DNA of 64,000 bases from Bactericera cockerelli (Eukaryota; Arthropoda; Insecta; Hemiptera; Triozidae), in the NCBI GenBank assembly GCA_024516035.1, contig CM044958.1, positions 28,489,755-28,553,754 on the forward strand, read 5' to 3'. This document shows positions 1 to 32,585 of this stretch, one piece after another (position 1 is the stretch's first letter; every line of letters starts with the position of its first letter). The translations under genes and the position numbers were made by a program. The notes beneath the pieces were generated by a model, which was not told where the DNA came from, ran no database searches, and saw nothing but the letters and a program-made list of their open reading frames with translations.

Positions 1-134
1 AGGAAAAAACACAAAAACATCCACTTATGGCCGTTCGGTAACGAACGTGTTAATAAAAGAAAAGGAAATTCAAAAACCTGTACGCCACTTCTTGATCGTA
101 AGATATAGAGTTGTAGACACACAATAAGTACTCA

Positions 135-402
135 AGCCAGCGTCGATGGCATGTTGAATACACCGGTTCCCTTCAGAACACCGAAGTTAAGCGACATCCA
201 GCGAGGTTAAGACTTGGATGGGTGACCATTCAAATTCTAATTCTCGTGACGCTGGCTTTTCCCGGCCCCACTCAGGCTGGGTGAGGTCAATATGAGTAGC
301 AGGTTTGTGAGTTTCTTGCGAATGGAGGGTTGAACCCCCATCGTGATATGACCATGGCAGTTGAAAGCGACGTTAAACCCCACATAAAAAAAAAAAAAAA
401 AA
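135..402 (+). repeat. 5S rRNA-derived SINE (SINE3-like), full length
   Basis: The head (about 136-228) reads like 5S rRNA: it has the A-box-like AAGTTAAGCGACATC and the C-box-like ACTTGGATGGGTGACC of the internal pol III promoter. A body follows (about 245-380: CAGGCTGGGTGAGGT, GCGAATGGAGGGTT, GACGTTAAACCC) and then a poly(A) tail. A perfect 12-bp target-site duplication AATAAGTACTCA flanks it (123-134 and 403-414), which shows retroposition and a young age. The head is too diverged, and is joined to a body, to be a real 5S gene. Confidence 0.85.
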
Positions 403-414
403 AATAAGTACTCA

Positions 415-890
415 TTCACTCCAATCACCAATTTGTGTGCACAATAAAATATTATAAAAAGCAACAATCAATTGACTTTTTCAATTTTGAGAACAATTTG
501 CTTCACTGCACATGATTATTATTCCCATTTCGTGTTTTTTTTCTCTCTTCACGTAGTTAGGTACACATCATTGTAAAATACATTGCACCGGGAGAAATAA
601 TTCAATGCAATTTCTGGAAGAGGAAAATAGAACATTATGATTTTCTTGAATTCCACTCTGACATGGGTATTAGTTTTTTTTTTTTTTTTTTTTTTTCCGG
701 TTTAACGGCGCTTTGGGTATTAGTTTGCATTCATTAATATCGCATTATTGTCCCATTCATTAATATCGCATTACTGTTTCACTTATTCAAATACTTGTGC
801 ATTATAAGGGCGTGAAGTAACTCCAAGGTTCAACTTCTCTCATAATATTTTAGTTGACTAGCCCGTGTTTCGCAAACGGGATTAAATTTA
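415..890. other. AT-rich non-coding stretch
   Basis: I see no gene. It holds a poly(T) run near 674-695 and two short direct copies of TTCATTAATATCGCATTA near 730-772. Confidence 0.6.
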
Positions 891-899
891 AAATTTACT

Positions 900-1760
900 G
901 AGGGATAGCCATATTAGCCATACTGATGGGTACGGCCATGCCTTTTTGATAATTCTGATATTTCCTTAGATAAGTGGTCAATTTTAGGGGGGGGTTTCGA
1001 TATTCAACAAATTTTACTTCCGAGAAATTTCTAATATTAGAAATCGGAAGTATTGTGTTCGTTTTTGTAAAAAAAAATATTTTTTTGCTCCGATTTCAAT
1101 TTTTTTCATATTTTTGGACGTTTCATAACCTACTGAGTAAATTTGGTTTTGTGTCCGTCTGTCGGTCTGTCGATCCGTCGGTCTGTTAAAACGATTCCTT
1201 GTAACGCGCAAATCTCAGAAACTACTCGACCGATTTTGTTGAAATTTTGCACATATCTAGGAGACATTCTGTAGATGGTCCCATTTTAAATTCATTGAAT
1301 TCATACCAGCGGTTCTGGGTGAAAGAGACCATGCGCCTGACCACTAACTTTTTACTTAAACGCTTATATCTCGTGAACGGTACACCCGATTTTGATGAAA
1401 TTTTGTAAGAATATGCATATTACTGTTTTACCTAAGTTATTTATATTTATTTTTAAATTAATTATAATTTGACTCTGATATATAAGAAAATCCGTAATTT
1501 TGGACAAAAATGTAAAAAAATAAGGACCACGACTTGCCGATACAGAATTTTTTGTGGAATCTAGAATGTAGAAAAAACGGTTTTCTACCATATAAATCGA
1601 ATTTGAAGAAAATCGGTTCAGTCGTTTTGGAGATACAATTAATTTTGTATAAAATCTCAAAATTGGCACGTGTTAACAATGTGAAACAATCACGAGGAAG
1701 TATTGTGTCCATAATTGGCAGTGTTTTTGCTATCTGTTAGCGTTTGAGCTGTGCAAATGG
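900..1760 (+). repeat. Old interspersed repeat (R11)
   Basis: It contains the CCGATTTTGTTGAAATTTTG type of motif at about 1230 and again near 1385, and a CTGTCGGTCTGTCG simple stretch near 1155. The segment 1500-1740 (CAGAATTTTTTGTGGAAT, TCTAGAATGTAG) recurs in degraded form at 20430-20670. The short ORFs here are repeat by-products. Confidence 0.55.
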
Positions 1761-2886
1761 AACAGCTATAATAATATATGTATAATGGTTTATACGTAAG
1801 TACAGAGGTATACACAGCTGATACAGTTTTTACCCTCAAACTGTTTTTCGTTTTATCTGTTTGAAGGAAATATAAGATTTTTATGTCATTACAACGGCTG
1901 CTTCCCAGCTGCGGTTTTTCATGAATTGTGGAGTTTTTGGAAAGGTTGAAGATAGCAAAAGATGTATGAGAGTTGAATGTATAACTAATGCCAGTCGCAA
2001 GTGGCGAAATTTCGACCACCATTTGGAGGTGTTAAGGTGTCAACTTACAGATATTAAAAATTTCATGGATTTTGACCCGCCCTAATTTTAATAAATAGTT
2101 ATAATACAGGTCATCTCATTTTAAATGACCCAGCGCGATTACTCGGAAACTATTGATTCTACAGAAAAAGTATTCTATCCAATTTTTTCCTATTTTAAAA
2201 CTAAGGGGAAAACTTATGCCGACCTCGAATATTTCCACAAGATTGATTGCCCTTCTAGGTTAGATTGATGTCAACTTCAATAATATATGTAAATAGAACT
2301 ATATATTTTTGAGAACGGCAATGAATTAACGATGAAAAATGAATATGCTTTTACTTTGATATTTTTATTAATTGACATTTTTTTCGACCTTAAGAAGCTC
2401 TAAACTAGTTAATTTTGAGGAAAAGTTTCACGGTACTGCTTTCAGCAAGGACTGATCGTGGCCTTTTTTTAATCTGTAAAGGATGACGGATAATTTTTTA
2501 CAAACAAACACGATTTCCGTTCATTTGTTGTTATTTTTCGATATCTCATGACCTTACGCTGCAGAAGATTTTGAAACAGTGACAAAAAAAACAACAACCA
2601 CAACAGATGAACGAACAGCGTAAGCCATGCACAAAAATCTTGTATCCATAATTTTTAATGTCTTCAACAGTTTAAAAAACCCACGAAAAACCGCCAAAAT
2701 CCACACTTTTGGTCGATTTTAGGTCTTTGTGGCTAAATGGTTATAGTATCAAAAAATGTACGAGAGTTGACCCTCCCTAAACCATGTATAAAACCCCCAA
2801 ATCCAAGAGAATTTTGTCGAAAAAGTAATTGGTGGAGCCGCCAGTGGTGGAATTCCTATTGGCGGCTGGCGTACTTTGGCGTTAAA
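1761..2886. other. Unassigned non-coding DNA
   Basis: No gene is recognised. A short inverted pair AGCCGCCA / TGGCGGCT (2836-2843, 2860-2867) lies just upstream of the LTR element insertion site. Confidence 0.5.
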
Positions 2887-2891
2887 ATGAA

Positions 2892-3219
2892 TGTTAGGGA
2901 TCGACTAAGTTATATGTTGTGCCTTTTCCTTATTCTATTCCTTTAAATTCAAACGCCCGCGCAATACGAACGCGCCATCGAAAACCCCTCGTGAAAGTTA
3001 CATCATATGATCATGACATAATCAGCTGAGTTCCCGTGATACCAAACCAAAAGAAAACCAAGAGCTCAGCAGTGATAAATCTAATCTCTAATCGGTACGT
3101 TGTACTTACCTTCTCTATCTAACGTGTTGAAGTGAATCTGTGACTTTCATCTTTATCCAAAACCAAAAAACCGTCGCGCTTTTCTATTGAATTTCCCTCA
3201 CCCACTTGCTCTACCAACA
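2892..3219 (+). repeat. 5' LTR of BEL/Pao element
   Basis: It begins TGTTAGGGATCGAC and ends CTCTACCAACA. It is the same as the 3' LTR over all 328 bp by eye. No clear TATA box stands out. Confidence 0.93.
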
Positions 3220-3225
3220 TATAAC

Positions 3226-3241
3226 TGGTCCTTCGAGCCGG
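3226..3241 (+). promoter_or_regulatory. Primer binding site, tRNA-Tyr type
   Basis: TGGTCCTTCGAGCCGG starts 6 bases after the LTR. Its reverse complement matches the 3' end of animal tRNA-Tyr (acceptor strand TCGAAGGA plus CCA, preceded by CCGGC). It would prime minus-strand DNA synthesis. The tRNA identity is from general knowledge of tRNA-Tyr. Confidence 0.75.
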
Positions 3242-4889
3242 ATAAGCCTTTGAATTAAGTAGCCTTTTGGGGATTTTCATTTCATTCAATTTAAGCTGTT
3301 CAATTTTAGCTCTAGCCGCGTCGCGTCGGTAGTGTTTCTTTATCTTGTGTTTGTATCTTAAAACCTTTGTGCATTGTTCTTACTTCTGGAGATCAGGTAG
3401 GATCCATCCATTTCTTTCTTTTTTGTGTATTTTGCATAAAAAATCATCTATAAAAAGCTGACATTTAGTACCTACGAAGTGTCAAATTCTAGCTATTACT
3501 TTGTCCTAAGGTAGCCATTTTCCAAGCCAATTGGCTAGTTGTCGATTGCTTTTACAGCCTCCATTATCGGCTGTTCCTTACCTCCCGCACCAAATTTCAA
3601 ATCAAAACAAATTAGCCATTTATTTTGTAAATACTTACGTCAATTATTTTTTTGTTTTTGAAAAACATTAGAATGGATTTGTGGATCTCTCAATGAAATA
3701 TAATAAAATTTTATTGTAGTCTTCACAAAATAGGTACCAAGTGAATTTGAATACTGAATATATTACTATTGAACTAGTGTAGGTGTATATTGTATCGTAG
3801 GCATTGTAGGTATATTACCTGTTATCAGCTTAGAACTTTATCTCAAACCTTACGATAGGTAACCCTACGATATTCGAGTAGATAGGTAGGTACCTACTCG
3901 TTTATTTATGATTGAGGTCTCATTATTAATCTATTATTGATTTATTTTATTATTTATTTATTTATTATTGATTTATTTTTATTATTAATTTATCATTGAT
4001 TTATTTTTATTATTGATTGATTATTTATTTATTATTGATTTTTTTTTTAATATTTGAGCCTCATCAGGCTGTTAATATTTTAAACTGTCGTGTTAAGAAT
4101 ATTTATTTTTTTATCCTTAATCCTAGGGCACCTAGGGATTTCAAGCTCATATTACTCTTATAATCTTACTGTTTTATATCTAACCTTGGAATTTTGAGAA
4201 TCTTTTTTTCTCGAATTCGTTTATCAAATAGTGTTACCTAACAATACAGATTTTTTTTTCACTTTTTATCACTTATCTTTTTTTTTAATTATCATCAAAA
4301 CTTGTAGGTTTTCTAAACTTAGTTTATCTATCTCTTTGAAGGTATGTGAGCCCTTTGAAGAGAATCTATGTACCTATCATCAACCGTGATTTATTGTGTG
4401 TATCTTATCTACTGGTTTCCTTAACGTAGCCAATCTCAACTGTACCTTATCTATTTATCTAAAATCAGTGATTTTTTTCTGGGACTAGTGAGTCTTAGTA
4501 AATTTGCACCTATTACCTACCTTATCTATTTATCTAAAATCAGTGATTTTTTTTCTGGGACTAGTGAGTCTTAGTAAATTTGCACTTATTACCTACCTTA
4601 TCTATTTATATAAAATAAGTGATTTTTTTTCTGGGACTAGTGAGTCTTAGTGAATTTGTACCTATTACCTAATACCCTTTTGGGTTTTTTCCGTTTAAAA
4701 ACTTTTTTTAATTAAAAAATCAAGTTTAATAAATTTATCTTATTAATTTTTTTAAATATTATATTGTGTAACCTGATATCTTTTGAGTGATTTATCTTAA
4801 CTTTTCGATACTTCTGGTGGTGTCTTAGTGAACTTTAATTTTTTATTTTATTTTTTAATTTTTTTTTACTGTCGATCTGCCTTGTAATC
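3242..4889 (+). other. Long leader of the BEL element
   Basis: About 1.65 kb separates the primer site from the ORF. It is T-rich, with TTATTATTGATTTATT-type simple repeats near 3900-4040 and a three-copy tandem repeat at 4444-4670. No long ORF is present. Confidence 0.7.
4444..4670 (+). repeat. Three tandem 75-76-bp repeats in BEL leader
   Basis: Units begin ACCTTATCTATTTAT at 4444, 4519 and 4595, each followed by CTGGGACTAGTGAGTCTTAG. They differ by a few substitutions and one base of length. Confidence 0.9.
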
Positions 4890-7800
4890 ATGGCCCCAAC
4901 CATTGCTGAACAACTGGATAAATATACCAAGGCTCGTGAGAGATACTTCACACGAGTCCAAGAATGTTACGATCTTGTTGACAAAGCAGATAAGGAAGGT
5001 CTCTTCCGTGCAAGATGTACACGCCTTGATGTAACTTATGAAAATTATGAAAAAACAACGGAAGCTATAGAAAGCCTTAACGTTCATGTAGAGCCACCTG
5101 CCAAAGTAGTGGATACGGTCCAACCCATGAAAACTTTTGAAGAAATGTTTTTCAGAGTCAAGGCTTACCTTGCATTATTGGATCAGAAGGCTGCTGCAGC
5201 AAATGCGGCTGCAGTCAACAACGAAGATAATAATGATAACAACACAATCAGAAGTACGATCAAAGTGAATTTACCTACTATATCAATACCTGTGTTTAGT
5301 GGGGATATCGTTGCTTTCCCTTCCTGGAAATCTCTTTATGACGAAATTGTGCATACCTGTGAGCAACTTGGTGACATTCAGAAGTTCACTTATCTGAAAC
5401 AATATCTACAGGGTCCGGCTCTAGCCACTATTGAAAATGTGTCCTTCTGTGCTCAGAATTATCCTTTGGCTTACCGTACTCTGAACGAAAAGTACAGCAA
5501 GAAGAGGATCATTGCTGCTAGTCATATGAACAAGATATTGCAGTTCCAACCTCTCACCAAGGATACCTTGTCAACTCTGTCAGCATACCTCGAAGACTTT
5601 TGCGCTACAGTTGAGTCCCTGCGTAGTCTAAATCTCCCTGATTTCCGGGAATTCGTGCTGGTTCACCATTGTCTGCGGGCGTTGGACCCGAAAACCAGAA
5701 TGGAATTCGAAACTAAGAATGCAAATACAGCTTTTCCCACTTATGATGATGTTGTGAAGTTTGTCAAAGATAAACGATCCGTATTAGAAGTTTACTCAGT
5801 GGAGTCAGCTTCAACGTCCAACACATATTCCAATCTAAATAATAATGTGAATAAATCTAGACCTTCATCTAACCACAAGATGTTGGTTACCACCAATGCA
5901 GAGTCCCACGTGACTCAGTATATCAAACCTGATTCTAGTAGACCTTACGACTCTGCTAGGAAATGTTCAGGCTGTGGCAAAGTAGGTCACATGCTATCCA
6001 AGTGTGAGCAGTTCCTGAAGATGGATCCCTCTCAAAGATTTGCTGTTGTAAGGGAGGCCAAATTATGTTTTGGATGTTTTGCGTCCAATCACTCTTCAGG
6101 AGACTGCAAGTCACAGTACAAGTGTCGTTTTTGTGGAAGCGCCGCTCATAATTCGTTGCTTCATAGACAACCATCCAATAATCAACCATTTCAATCACCA
6201 TCAACAAGTAGAAACAATCCGATCAGTGGCATGATGCAGTCACGTCTTCAAGCTAGTTCAAGCATTCTCCTTGGTACCGCTACTATTAGAGTGCAAGACT
6301 CGATGGGAAACTGGATTCTTGCTCGATGTGTGATTGATCCTGGCTCACAAATATCTGCTGTGACCGAGAATTTGGCCCAAACTCTAAAGCTTCCACGAGG
6401 ACGGTCAACCATTCAAATATCTGGTATTGGATCTAATCATCCAATTCAATCAAGAGGAGAAGTTGCTTGTCAAATTTCTCCTTATTCTGTATCAAGCAAT
6501 GAAACCTTATGTATTAATGCAGCTGTGTTACCGAAGATTGCTTCGGAAATACCTTCTACCATATCTTCTTCTGTGATGCAACGTTTCGCGCATCTTCAAC
6601 TAGCTGATGCATCCTATCAAGATCAAAACCTCTCATCTGCTATTGACATGTTGATTGGCGCTGAATACTACGCTTACCTGATCGCGTGTGATGGACTTCA
6701 TCAAAAACGTGTTTTAGGACATCCTTCTGCCATTCCTAGCAATTTTGGTTGGTTGCTGATGGGTTCCGTGAAGGAAAGCAATGCCTCATCTGCTGCTTCT
6801 CTTCCTTTGAAATTTTCGTCTCTCTTCATTTCCAGCATCGACGATCCCATCGCTTTGCAACTCCAACGATTCTGGGAGATGGAAAATGTTTCTGAATCTG
6901 TTCAGGAGAATCCTGAAGATCGTGAATGTGAGGAACATTTTGTTCAAACCCATTACCGTGACGAATCCGGTTCTTACGTGGTAAGATTGCCATTTCGTAA
7001 AAACCAATCACCCGATTTGGGTACCAATAGATCTCTCGCCTTGAATCGTCTTCTCAATGTAAAGAAACGACTTGAAAAAGACCCCAAATCCAAACAGTTG
7101 TACTTGGAAAATCTAAACGATTATATCGAAAATGGGCATATGATTCCGGCTCCAAAACCTTCTGATTATTTGCTCGTTCATCATGGGGTGTACAAGGAAT
7201 CTTCTAGTACAACTAAACTTCGTGTCGTGTTTGATCCCAATGTTAAAGGTTCCAATTCAATCAGTTTGGCTCAATCACTCTTAGTTGGACCCAAACTTCA
7301 AAATGATATTGGAGATCTCCTGATTAACTTCCGCCTCAATGCAGTGGCACTGACGTGCGATATTCAGGCCATGTATCGGTCAATTTGGGTCCACAAAGCT
7401 GACCGACAGTATCAGCATATCTTATGGTATGATGGGGAAAATCCAGAGGCGCAAGAATTCGAGATCACACGAGTTCTCTTTGGACTTCCATCTAGCCCAT
7501 ATCAGGCTCAAAGAGTCCTGAAACAACTTGTCGAAGACGAGGGCGAGAAATATCCATGTGCTGCCCCTGTTGTGCTTGACGACATTTATGTCGATGATGT
7601 CGTCACTGGGGGACGGACCATCTCTGACGTAATTAAAATTAGAGATCAACTGATCAACTTACTTCGTTGTGGAGGATTTCATGTACGGAAATTTGCATCT
7701 TCTCATCAAGCCGTCGTACATGACCTGCCACAAGAAGTGTGTGAATTACCACATAATCTTGGATCAAATGAATCCATTAAACTGCTTGGAATGAAATGGA

Positions 7801-10139
7801 ATCCCGCGAGTGACGTGTTTTTCTATACAATAACGCCACCGGACTCGGGTGAAGTGACCAAACGGAAGATTTTAAGCAGTGTTGCATCGATCTATGACCT
7901 GAATGGTTATCTCAGTCCGGTCACAATATGGATGAAAATATTTCTCCAAAAACTGTGGTTAGACAAAGACGTATCGTGGGATTCTCCGCTTTCGCCTGAG
8001 CTAAAGAATCAATGGATTAATTTTGCTCTTGAACTTCCTTTGCTGAGTCAAGTGCAAATTCCAAGGTTCATCTTACCTTCTGAATCAGCAGATCTTATGG
8101 GGTTTGCTGATGCATCTAGTGCAGCCTACGGAGCTGTTGTTTATCTTCGTGTCGGTGATAAAACTAACGTGCAGACGCATCTTTTGCGTGCAAAAACTAA
8201 GGTTGCGCCACTGAAGGTGCAGACCATTAACCGCCTCGAATTATCTGCCGCAGTGTTGCTGGCAAAAGTCATCAAATCTTTAAATTTCCTTTCAAAAAAA
8301 GTACAAATCAATAATATTTACCTGTTTTCTGACAGCGTTACCGTTTTATCTTGGCTCAAAACTCCGCCTCACCAACTGAAAACTTATGTGGCGAATCGTG
8401 TTTCGCAAATCTTAGAAATTTTAGAATCGCATTCAGCGCAGTGGTTGCATGTTACTACTGAACGAAACAGCGCAGATCCAGCTAGTCGCGGATTGAAACC
8501 ATCCCAGTTGGTGAATAACGGGTTATGGTTTCGTGGACCTGCGTTTCTGAGAACAGATCCTGAGTCCTGGCCAATTAACCCTGTGACGCTGCAGTCAAAG
8601 GACCTTCCAGAAAGGAAATCTACTGTCCTTGTGACAAAAGTTGAAAATATTAGTCAACTTCATGTATTGATCGACAAATTTTCATCTTTGGGAAAGTTAA
8701 AGCGTGTTATGGCGTATGTACTGCGTTTCATATACAATCTCAGAAATCCGTCAAATCACCTAACCGGAACTCTTTCCATCAATGAACTCAAAGAATCTAT
8801 GACAGCTTGTGTGAAAATATCTCAATTGGTTCATTTCCAAGACGAGATCAAATCTGTGAAAACTGGACAAAAATGTCCGGCTGACCTGAAGAATCTGTCT
8901 CCAATTATTACCTCAACCGGGATCCTCGCTGTGGGGGGGAGATTGGCTCACGCTCCTATCCCCGAATCCGCCAAACATCCAGCGCTCATCTCAAAGCATT
9001 GTCATCTGGCAACATTGTTGATCAATGATCTCCACTGTGTGACATTGCATGGGGCACCAAAGCTTATCCAATCACTCCTTCAACAACAATTTTGGATCAT
9101 TGGAGCAAAAAACCTCCTTCGATCTATCTTATCTAAATGTATACGTTGCATTCGAATGAAACCGACATTTCAACAACCAATCATGGGTGACTTACCTGTT
9201 TCGCGTTACACGCAGGGACGACCGTTCCTAAATGTGAGCGTGGACTATGCGGGTCCGTTCTTGTATAAAACGGGACCACGGAGAAATTCTCCTGTATCCA
9301 AGTGTTATTTTGCAGTGTTTGTCTGCATGTCGACGAAATGTGTTCACCTTGAACTAGTGAGCGATTTAACAACAGCTGCTTTCTTAGCTTGCCTTGACCG
9401 ATTTGTTGGACGCCGTGGGCTTCCTACCTGTATCTATAGCGACAACGGGACTAATTTCCACGGCGCTGCTTCTCAACTAGCTGAGGTGCAATCGTTTCTC
9501 CGGCAAGCCAATAAAGATATTAAACTCTTCCTGCAACAAAAGGAAGTCAAGTGGAGCTTTCTGCCGCCATATTCACCTAATTTTGGAGGCTTGCATGAAG
9601 CAGCAGTCCGCTCAACTAAGAAACATCTGTCTCAAATTCTGAATGGACAAGCCTGGAATTTTGAAGAACTCTCCACGTTCCTTGTTCGAATTGAAGCCAT
9701 TCTTAATTCGAGGCCTATCTGTGCCATCAACACAAGCCCCAATGATGGAGTGGACTACCTATCACCCGGACATTTCCTCGTTGGAGCTCCCCTGATGTCT
9801 AAACCTGAGCACGATATGATTGAAAAGCCCATCTCCCATCTGAAACGCTGGCAGCTCCTAACACACATTGTTCAATGTTTCTGGAAAAAGTGGTCCAGAG
9901 ATTATTTGAATACTCTGATTCATCGTCCGAAATGGACTCAGTCTTGTGAAAACGTAAAAGTAGGCGATGTAGCTCTGATTCAAGGAGCGAACTTACCGTC
10001 TCAGATGTGGCCGCTTGGGATCGTGACCAATGTAAACCCTGGACCTGATGGTGTCGTCAGAGTTATCACACTGAAAACTTCAAAAGGCGAAATCACTCGT
10101 CCAGTATCCAAAGTTGCAATTTTACCATTTTCATCATAA
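4890..10139 (+). CDS. BEL/Pao Gag-Pol polyprotein, 1749 aa
   Basis: One open frame of 1749 codons encodes all retrotransposon functions. A Gag-type region (DUF1759-like, about residues 130-280) is followed by CCHC-like knuckles (from Cys359 and Cys393, then a CRFC cluster). The aspartic protease has the DPGS motif at Asp483. The reverse transcriptase has a motif A Asp824 and YVDD at 900-903. The RNase H segment starts around FADAS (Asp1074). The integrase has an H-H-C-C zinc region and catalytic Asp1452, Asp1518 and Glu1570 (SDNGTNF and LHEAAVR contexts), with a DUF5641-like C-terminus. The ATG at 4890 is the first in frame and follows a long leader. No stop or frameshift breaks it, and I see no envelope ORF after it. 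It would form cytoplasmic virus-like particles that reverse-transcribe and integrate the element. Confidence 0.95.
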   Translation: MAPTIAEQLDKYTKARERYFTRVQECYDLVDKADKEGLFRARCTRLDVTYENYEKTTEAIESLNVHVEPPAKVVDTVQPMKTFEEMFFRVKAYLALLDQKAAAANAAAVNNEDNNDNNTIRSTIKVNLPTISIPVFSGDIVAFPSWKSLYDEIVHTCEQLGDIQKFTYLKQYLQGPALATIENVSFCAQNYPLAYRTLNEKYSKKRIIAASHMNKILQFQPLTKDTLSTLSAYLEDFCATVESLRSLNLPDFREFVLVHHCLRALDPKTRMEFETKNANTAFPTYDDVVKFVKDKRSVLEVYSVESASTSNTYSNLNNNVNKSRPSSNHKMLVTTNAESHVTQYIKPDSSRPYDSARKCSGCGKVGHMLSKCEQFLKMDPSQRFAVVREAKLCFGCFASNHSSGDCKSQYKCRFCGSAAHNSLLHRQPSNNQPFQSPSTSRNNPISGMMQSRLQASSSILLGTATIRVQDSMGNWILARCVIDPGSQISAVTENLAQTLKLPRGRSTIQISGIGSNHPIQSRGEVACQISPYSVSSNETLCINAAVLPKIASEIPSTISSSVMQRFAHLQLADASYQDQNLSSAIDMLIGAEYYAYLIACDGLHQKRVLGHPSAIPSNFGWLLMGSVKESNASSAASLPLKFSSLFISSIDDPIALQLQRFWEMENVSESVQENPEDRECEEHFVQTHYRDESGSYVVRLPFRKNQSPDLGTNRSLALNRLLNVKKRLEKDPKSKQLYLENLNDYIENGHMIPAPKPSDYLLVHHGVYKESSSTTKLRVVFDPNVKGSNSISLAQSLLVGPKLQNDIGDLLINFRLNAVALTCDIQAMYRSIWVHKADRQYQHILWYDGENPEAQEFEITRVLFGLPSSPYQAQRVLKQLVEDEGEKYPCAAPVVLDDIYVDDVVTGGRTISDVIKIRDQLINLLRCGGFHVRKFASSHQAVVHDLPQEVCELPHNLGSNESIKLLGMKWNPASDVFFYTITPPDSGEVTKRKILSSVASIYDLNGYLSPVTIWMKIFLQKLWLDKDVSWDSPLSPELKNQWINFALELPLLSQVQIPRFILPSESADLMGFADASSAAYGAVVYLRVGDKTNVQTHLLRAKTKVAPLKVQTINRLELSAAVLLAKVIKSLNFLSKKVQINNIYLFSDSVTVLSWLKTPPHQLKTYVANRVSQILEILESHSAQWLHVTTERNSADPASRGLKPSQLVNNGLWFRGPAFLRTDPESWPINPVTLQSKDLPERKSTVLVTKVENISQLHVLIDKFSSLGKLKRVMAYVLRFIYNLRNPSNHLTGTLSINELKESMTACVKISQLVHFQDEIKSVKTGQKCPADLKNLSPIITSTGILAVGGRLAHAPIPESAKHPALISKHCHLATLLINDLHCVTLHGAPKLIQSLLQQQFWIIGAKNLLRSILSKCIRCIRMKPTFQQPIMGDLPVSRYTQGRPFLNVSVDYAGPFLYKTGPRRNSPVSKCYFAVFVCMSTKCVHLELVSDLTTAAFLACLDRFVGRRGLPTCIYSDNGTNFHGAASQLAEVQSFLRQANKDIKLFLQQKEVKWSFLPPYSPNFGGLHEAAVRSTKKHLSQILNGQAWNFEELSTFLVRIEAILNSRPICAINTSPNDGVDYLSPGHFLVGAPLMSKPEHDMIEKPISHLKRWQLLTHIVQCFWKKWSRDYLNTLIHRPKWTQSCENVKVGDVALIQGANLPSQMWPLGIVTNVNPGPDGVVRVITLKTSKGEITRPVSKVAILPFSS

Positions 10140-10501
10140 TTAAGTAATATTATGGTGAATATTATCTTGTGTATATAAAACATTTGTTTTTTATTATGGT
10201 GTAGGATTCTTTTTATTTTTTATCATTTATCATTTTTATTTTTTATCTTACCAATTTGTTAGGCAGAGAGATCTAGCAAATCAATTCTTTTGTGTTTATT
10301 TCATTATGATATTTGTTTGAGAACATAATTAGCTTTTATTGTGGATTATTTATGTTCCTAAACTTTGAATTTATCTCTTATCAATAACTACTGAATACAA
10401 TAAGGATATAATCATTTCTTCCCATCAAGTTTCTTCCTCGTTACTTATCTGATTTATCCTGAACAAGGAAGAAAATGCACTTAGAGAAAATCATTCTAAT
10501 T
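10140..10501 (+). other. BEL 3' untranslated segment
   Basis: This T-rich non-coding DNA lies between the polyprotein stop and the polypurine tract. No second ORF is present. Confidence 0.8.
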
Positions 10502-10513
10502 TTGTGGGGGGAA
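10502..10513 (+). promoter_or_regulatory. Polypurine tract of BEL element
   Basis: TTGTGGGGGGAA lies directly before the 3' LTR, the expected site for plus-strand priming. Confidence 0.85.
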
Positions 10514-10841
10514 TGTTAGGGATCGACTAAGTTATATGTTGTGCCTTTTCCTTATTCTATTCCTTTAAATTCAAACGCCCGCGCAATACGAACGCGCCAT
10601 CGAAAACCCCTCGTGAAAGTTACATCATATGATCATGACATAATCAGCTGAGTTCCCGTGATACCAAACCAAAAGAAAACCAAGAGCTCAGCAGTGATAA
10701 ATCTAATCTCTAATCGGTACGTTGTACTTACCTTCTCTATCTAACGTGTTGAAGTGAATCTGTGACTTTCATCTTTATCCAAAACCAAAAAACCGTCGCG
10801 CTTTTCTATTGAATTTCCCTCACCCACTTGCTCTACCAACA
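10514..10841 (+). repeat. 3' LTR of BEL/Pao element
   Basis: It is 328 bp and matches the 5' LTR. It is followed by the target duplication ATGAA at 10842-10846. Confidence 0.93.
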
Positions 10842-11172
10842 ATGAAGATATCGAAAATTTATGGGAATCAATCCCCCTTAATGTATAGGTGAAAAACCAT
10901 AATCGATGTAAAAAGTTAAAAAGTCATTGTTGGAGCTGCCACGGCTAAAATTAATAGGTGACATTAAAAAAAAATTATAGTTGCTTTTCTTGGAGCGTAG
11001 TGTTATTTCGATAACAGCTAGGAATATTTCAAAGTAGCAGAAATAAAAATTCTCCTAAATTTTTAATAAAAAATCTTTGTCGGAAATTCATTGTGTTAAA
11101 GAATAATTTTTAATTTTAAAATAAATAACTTTATTCCAATTCCTTTGAAATGTTGCCTATTTTGGTTTACAG

Positions 11173-32585
<21,413 letters not shown>

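Larger units (their letters stand above)
2892..10841 (+). mobile_element. Intact BEL/Pao LTR retrotransposon
   Basis: The 7950-bp element has two 328-bp LTRs that match base for base by eye (TGTT...AACA ends). A perfect 5-bp target duplication ATGAA sits at 2887-2891 and 10842-10846. A tRNA-type primer binding site, a purine tract and one uninterrupted polyprotein ORF are present. Identical LTRs and an open ORF imply a very recent, possibly active insertion. It sits in sense orientation in what should be an LZTS intron, ending 327 bp before the exon at 11173. BEL/Pao is supported by the order gag-protease-RT-RNaseH-integrase with a DUF1758-type protease. Confidence 0.95.

Noticed and set aside
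136..228. A real 5S rRNA gene
   Set aside because: It is diverged, lacks a terminator T-run at the expected end and is joined to a SINE body with target duplications.
4866..5123. ORF antisense to the BEL polyprotein start
   Set aside because: It is a shadow of the sense coding frame with no own motifs.
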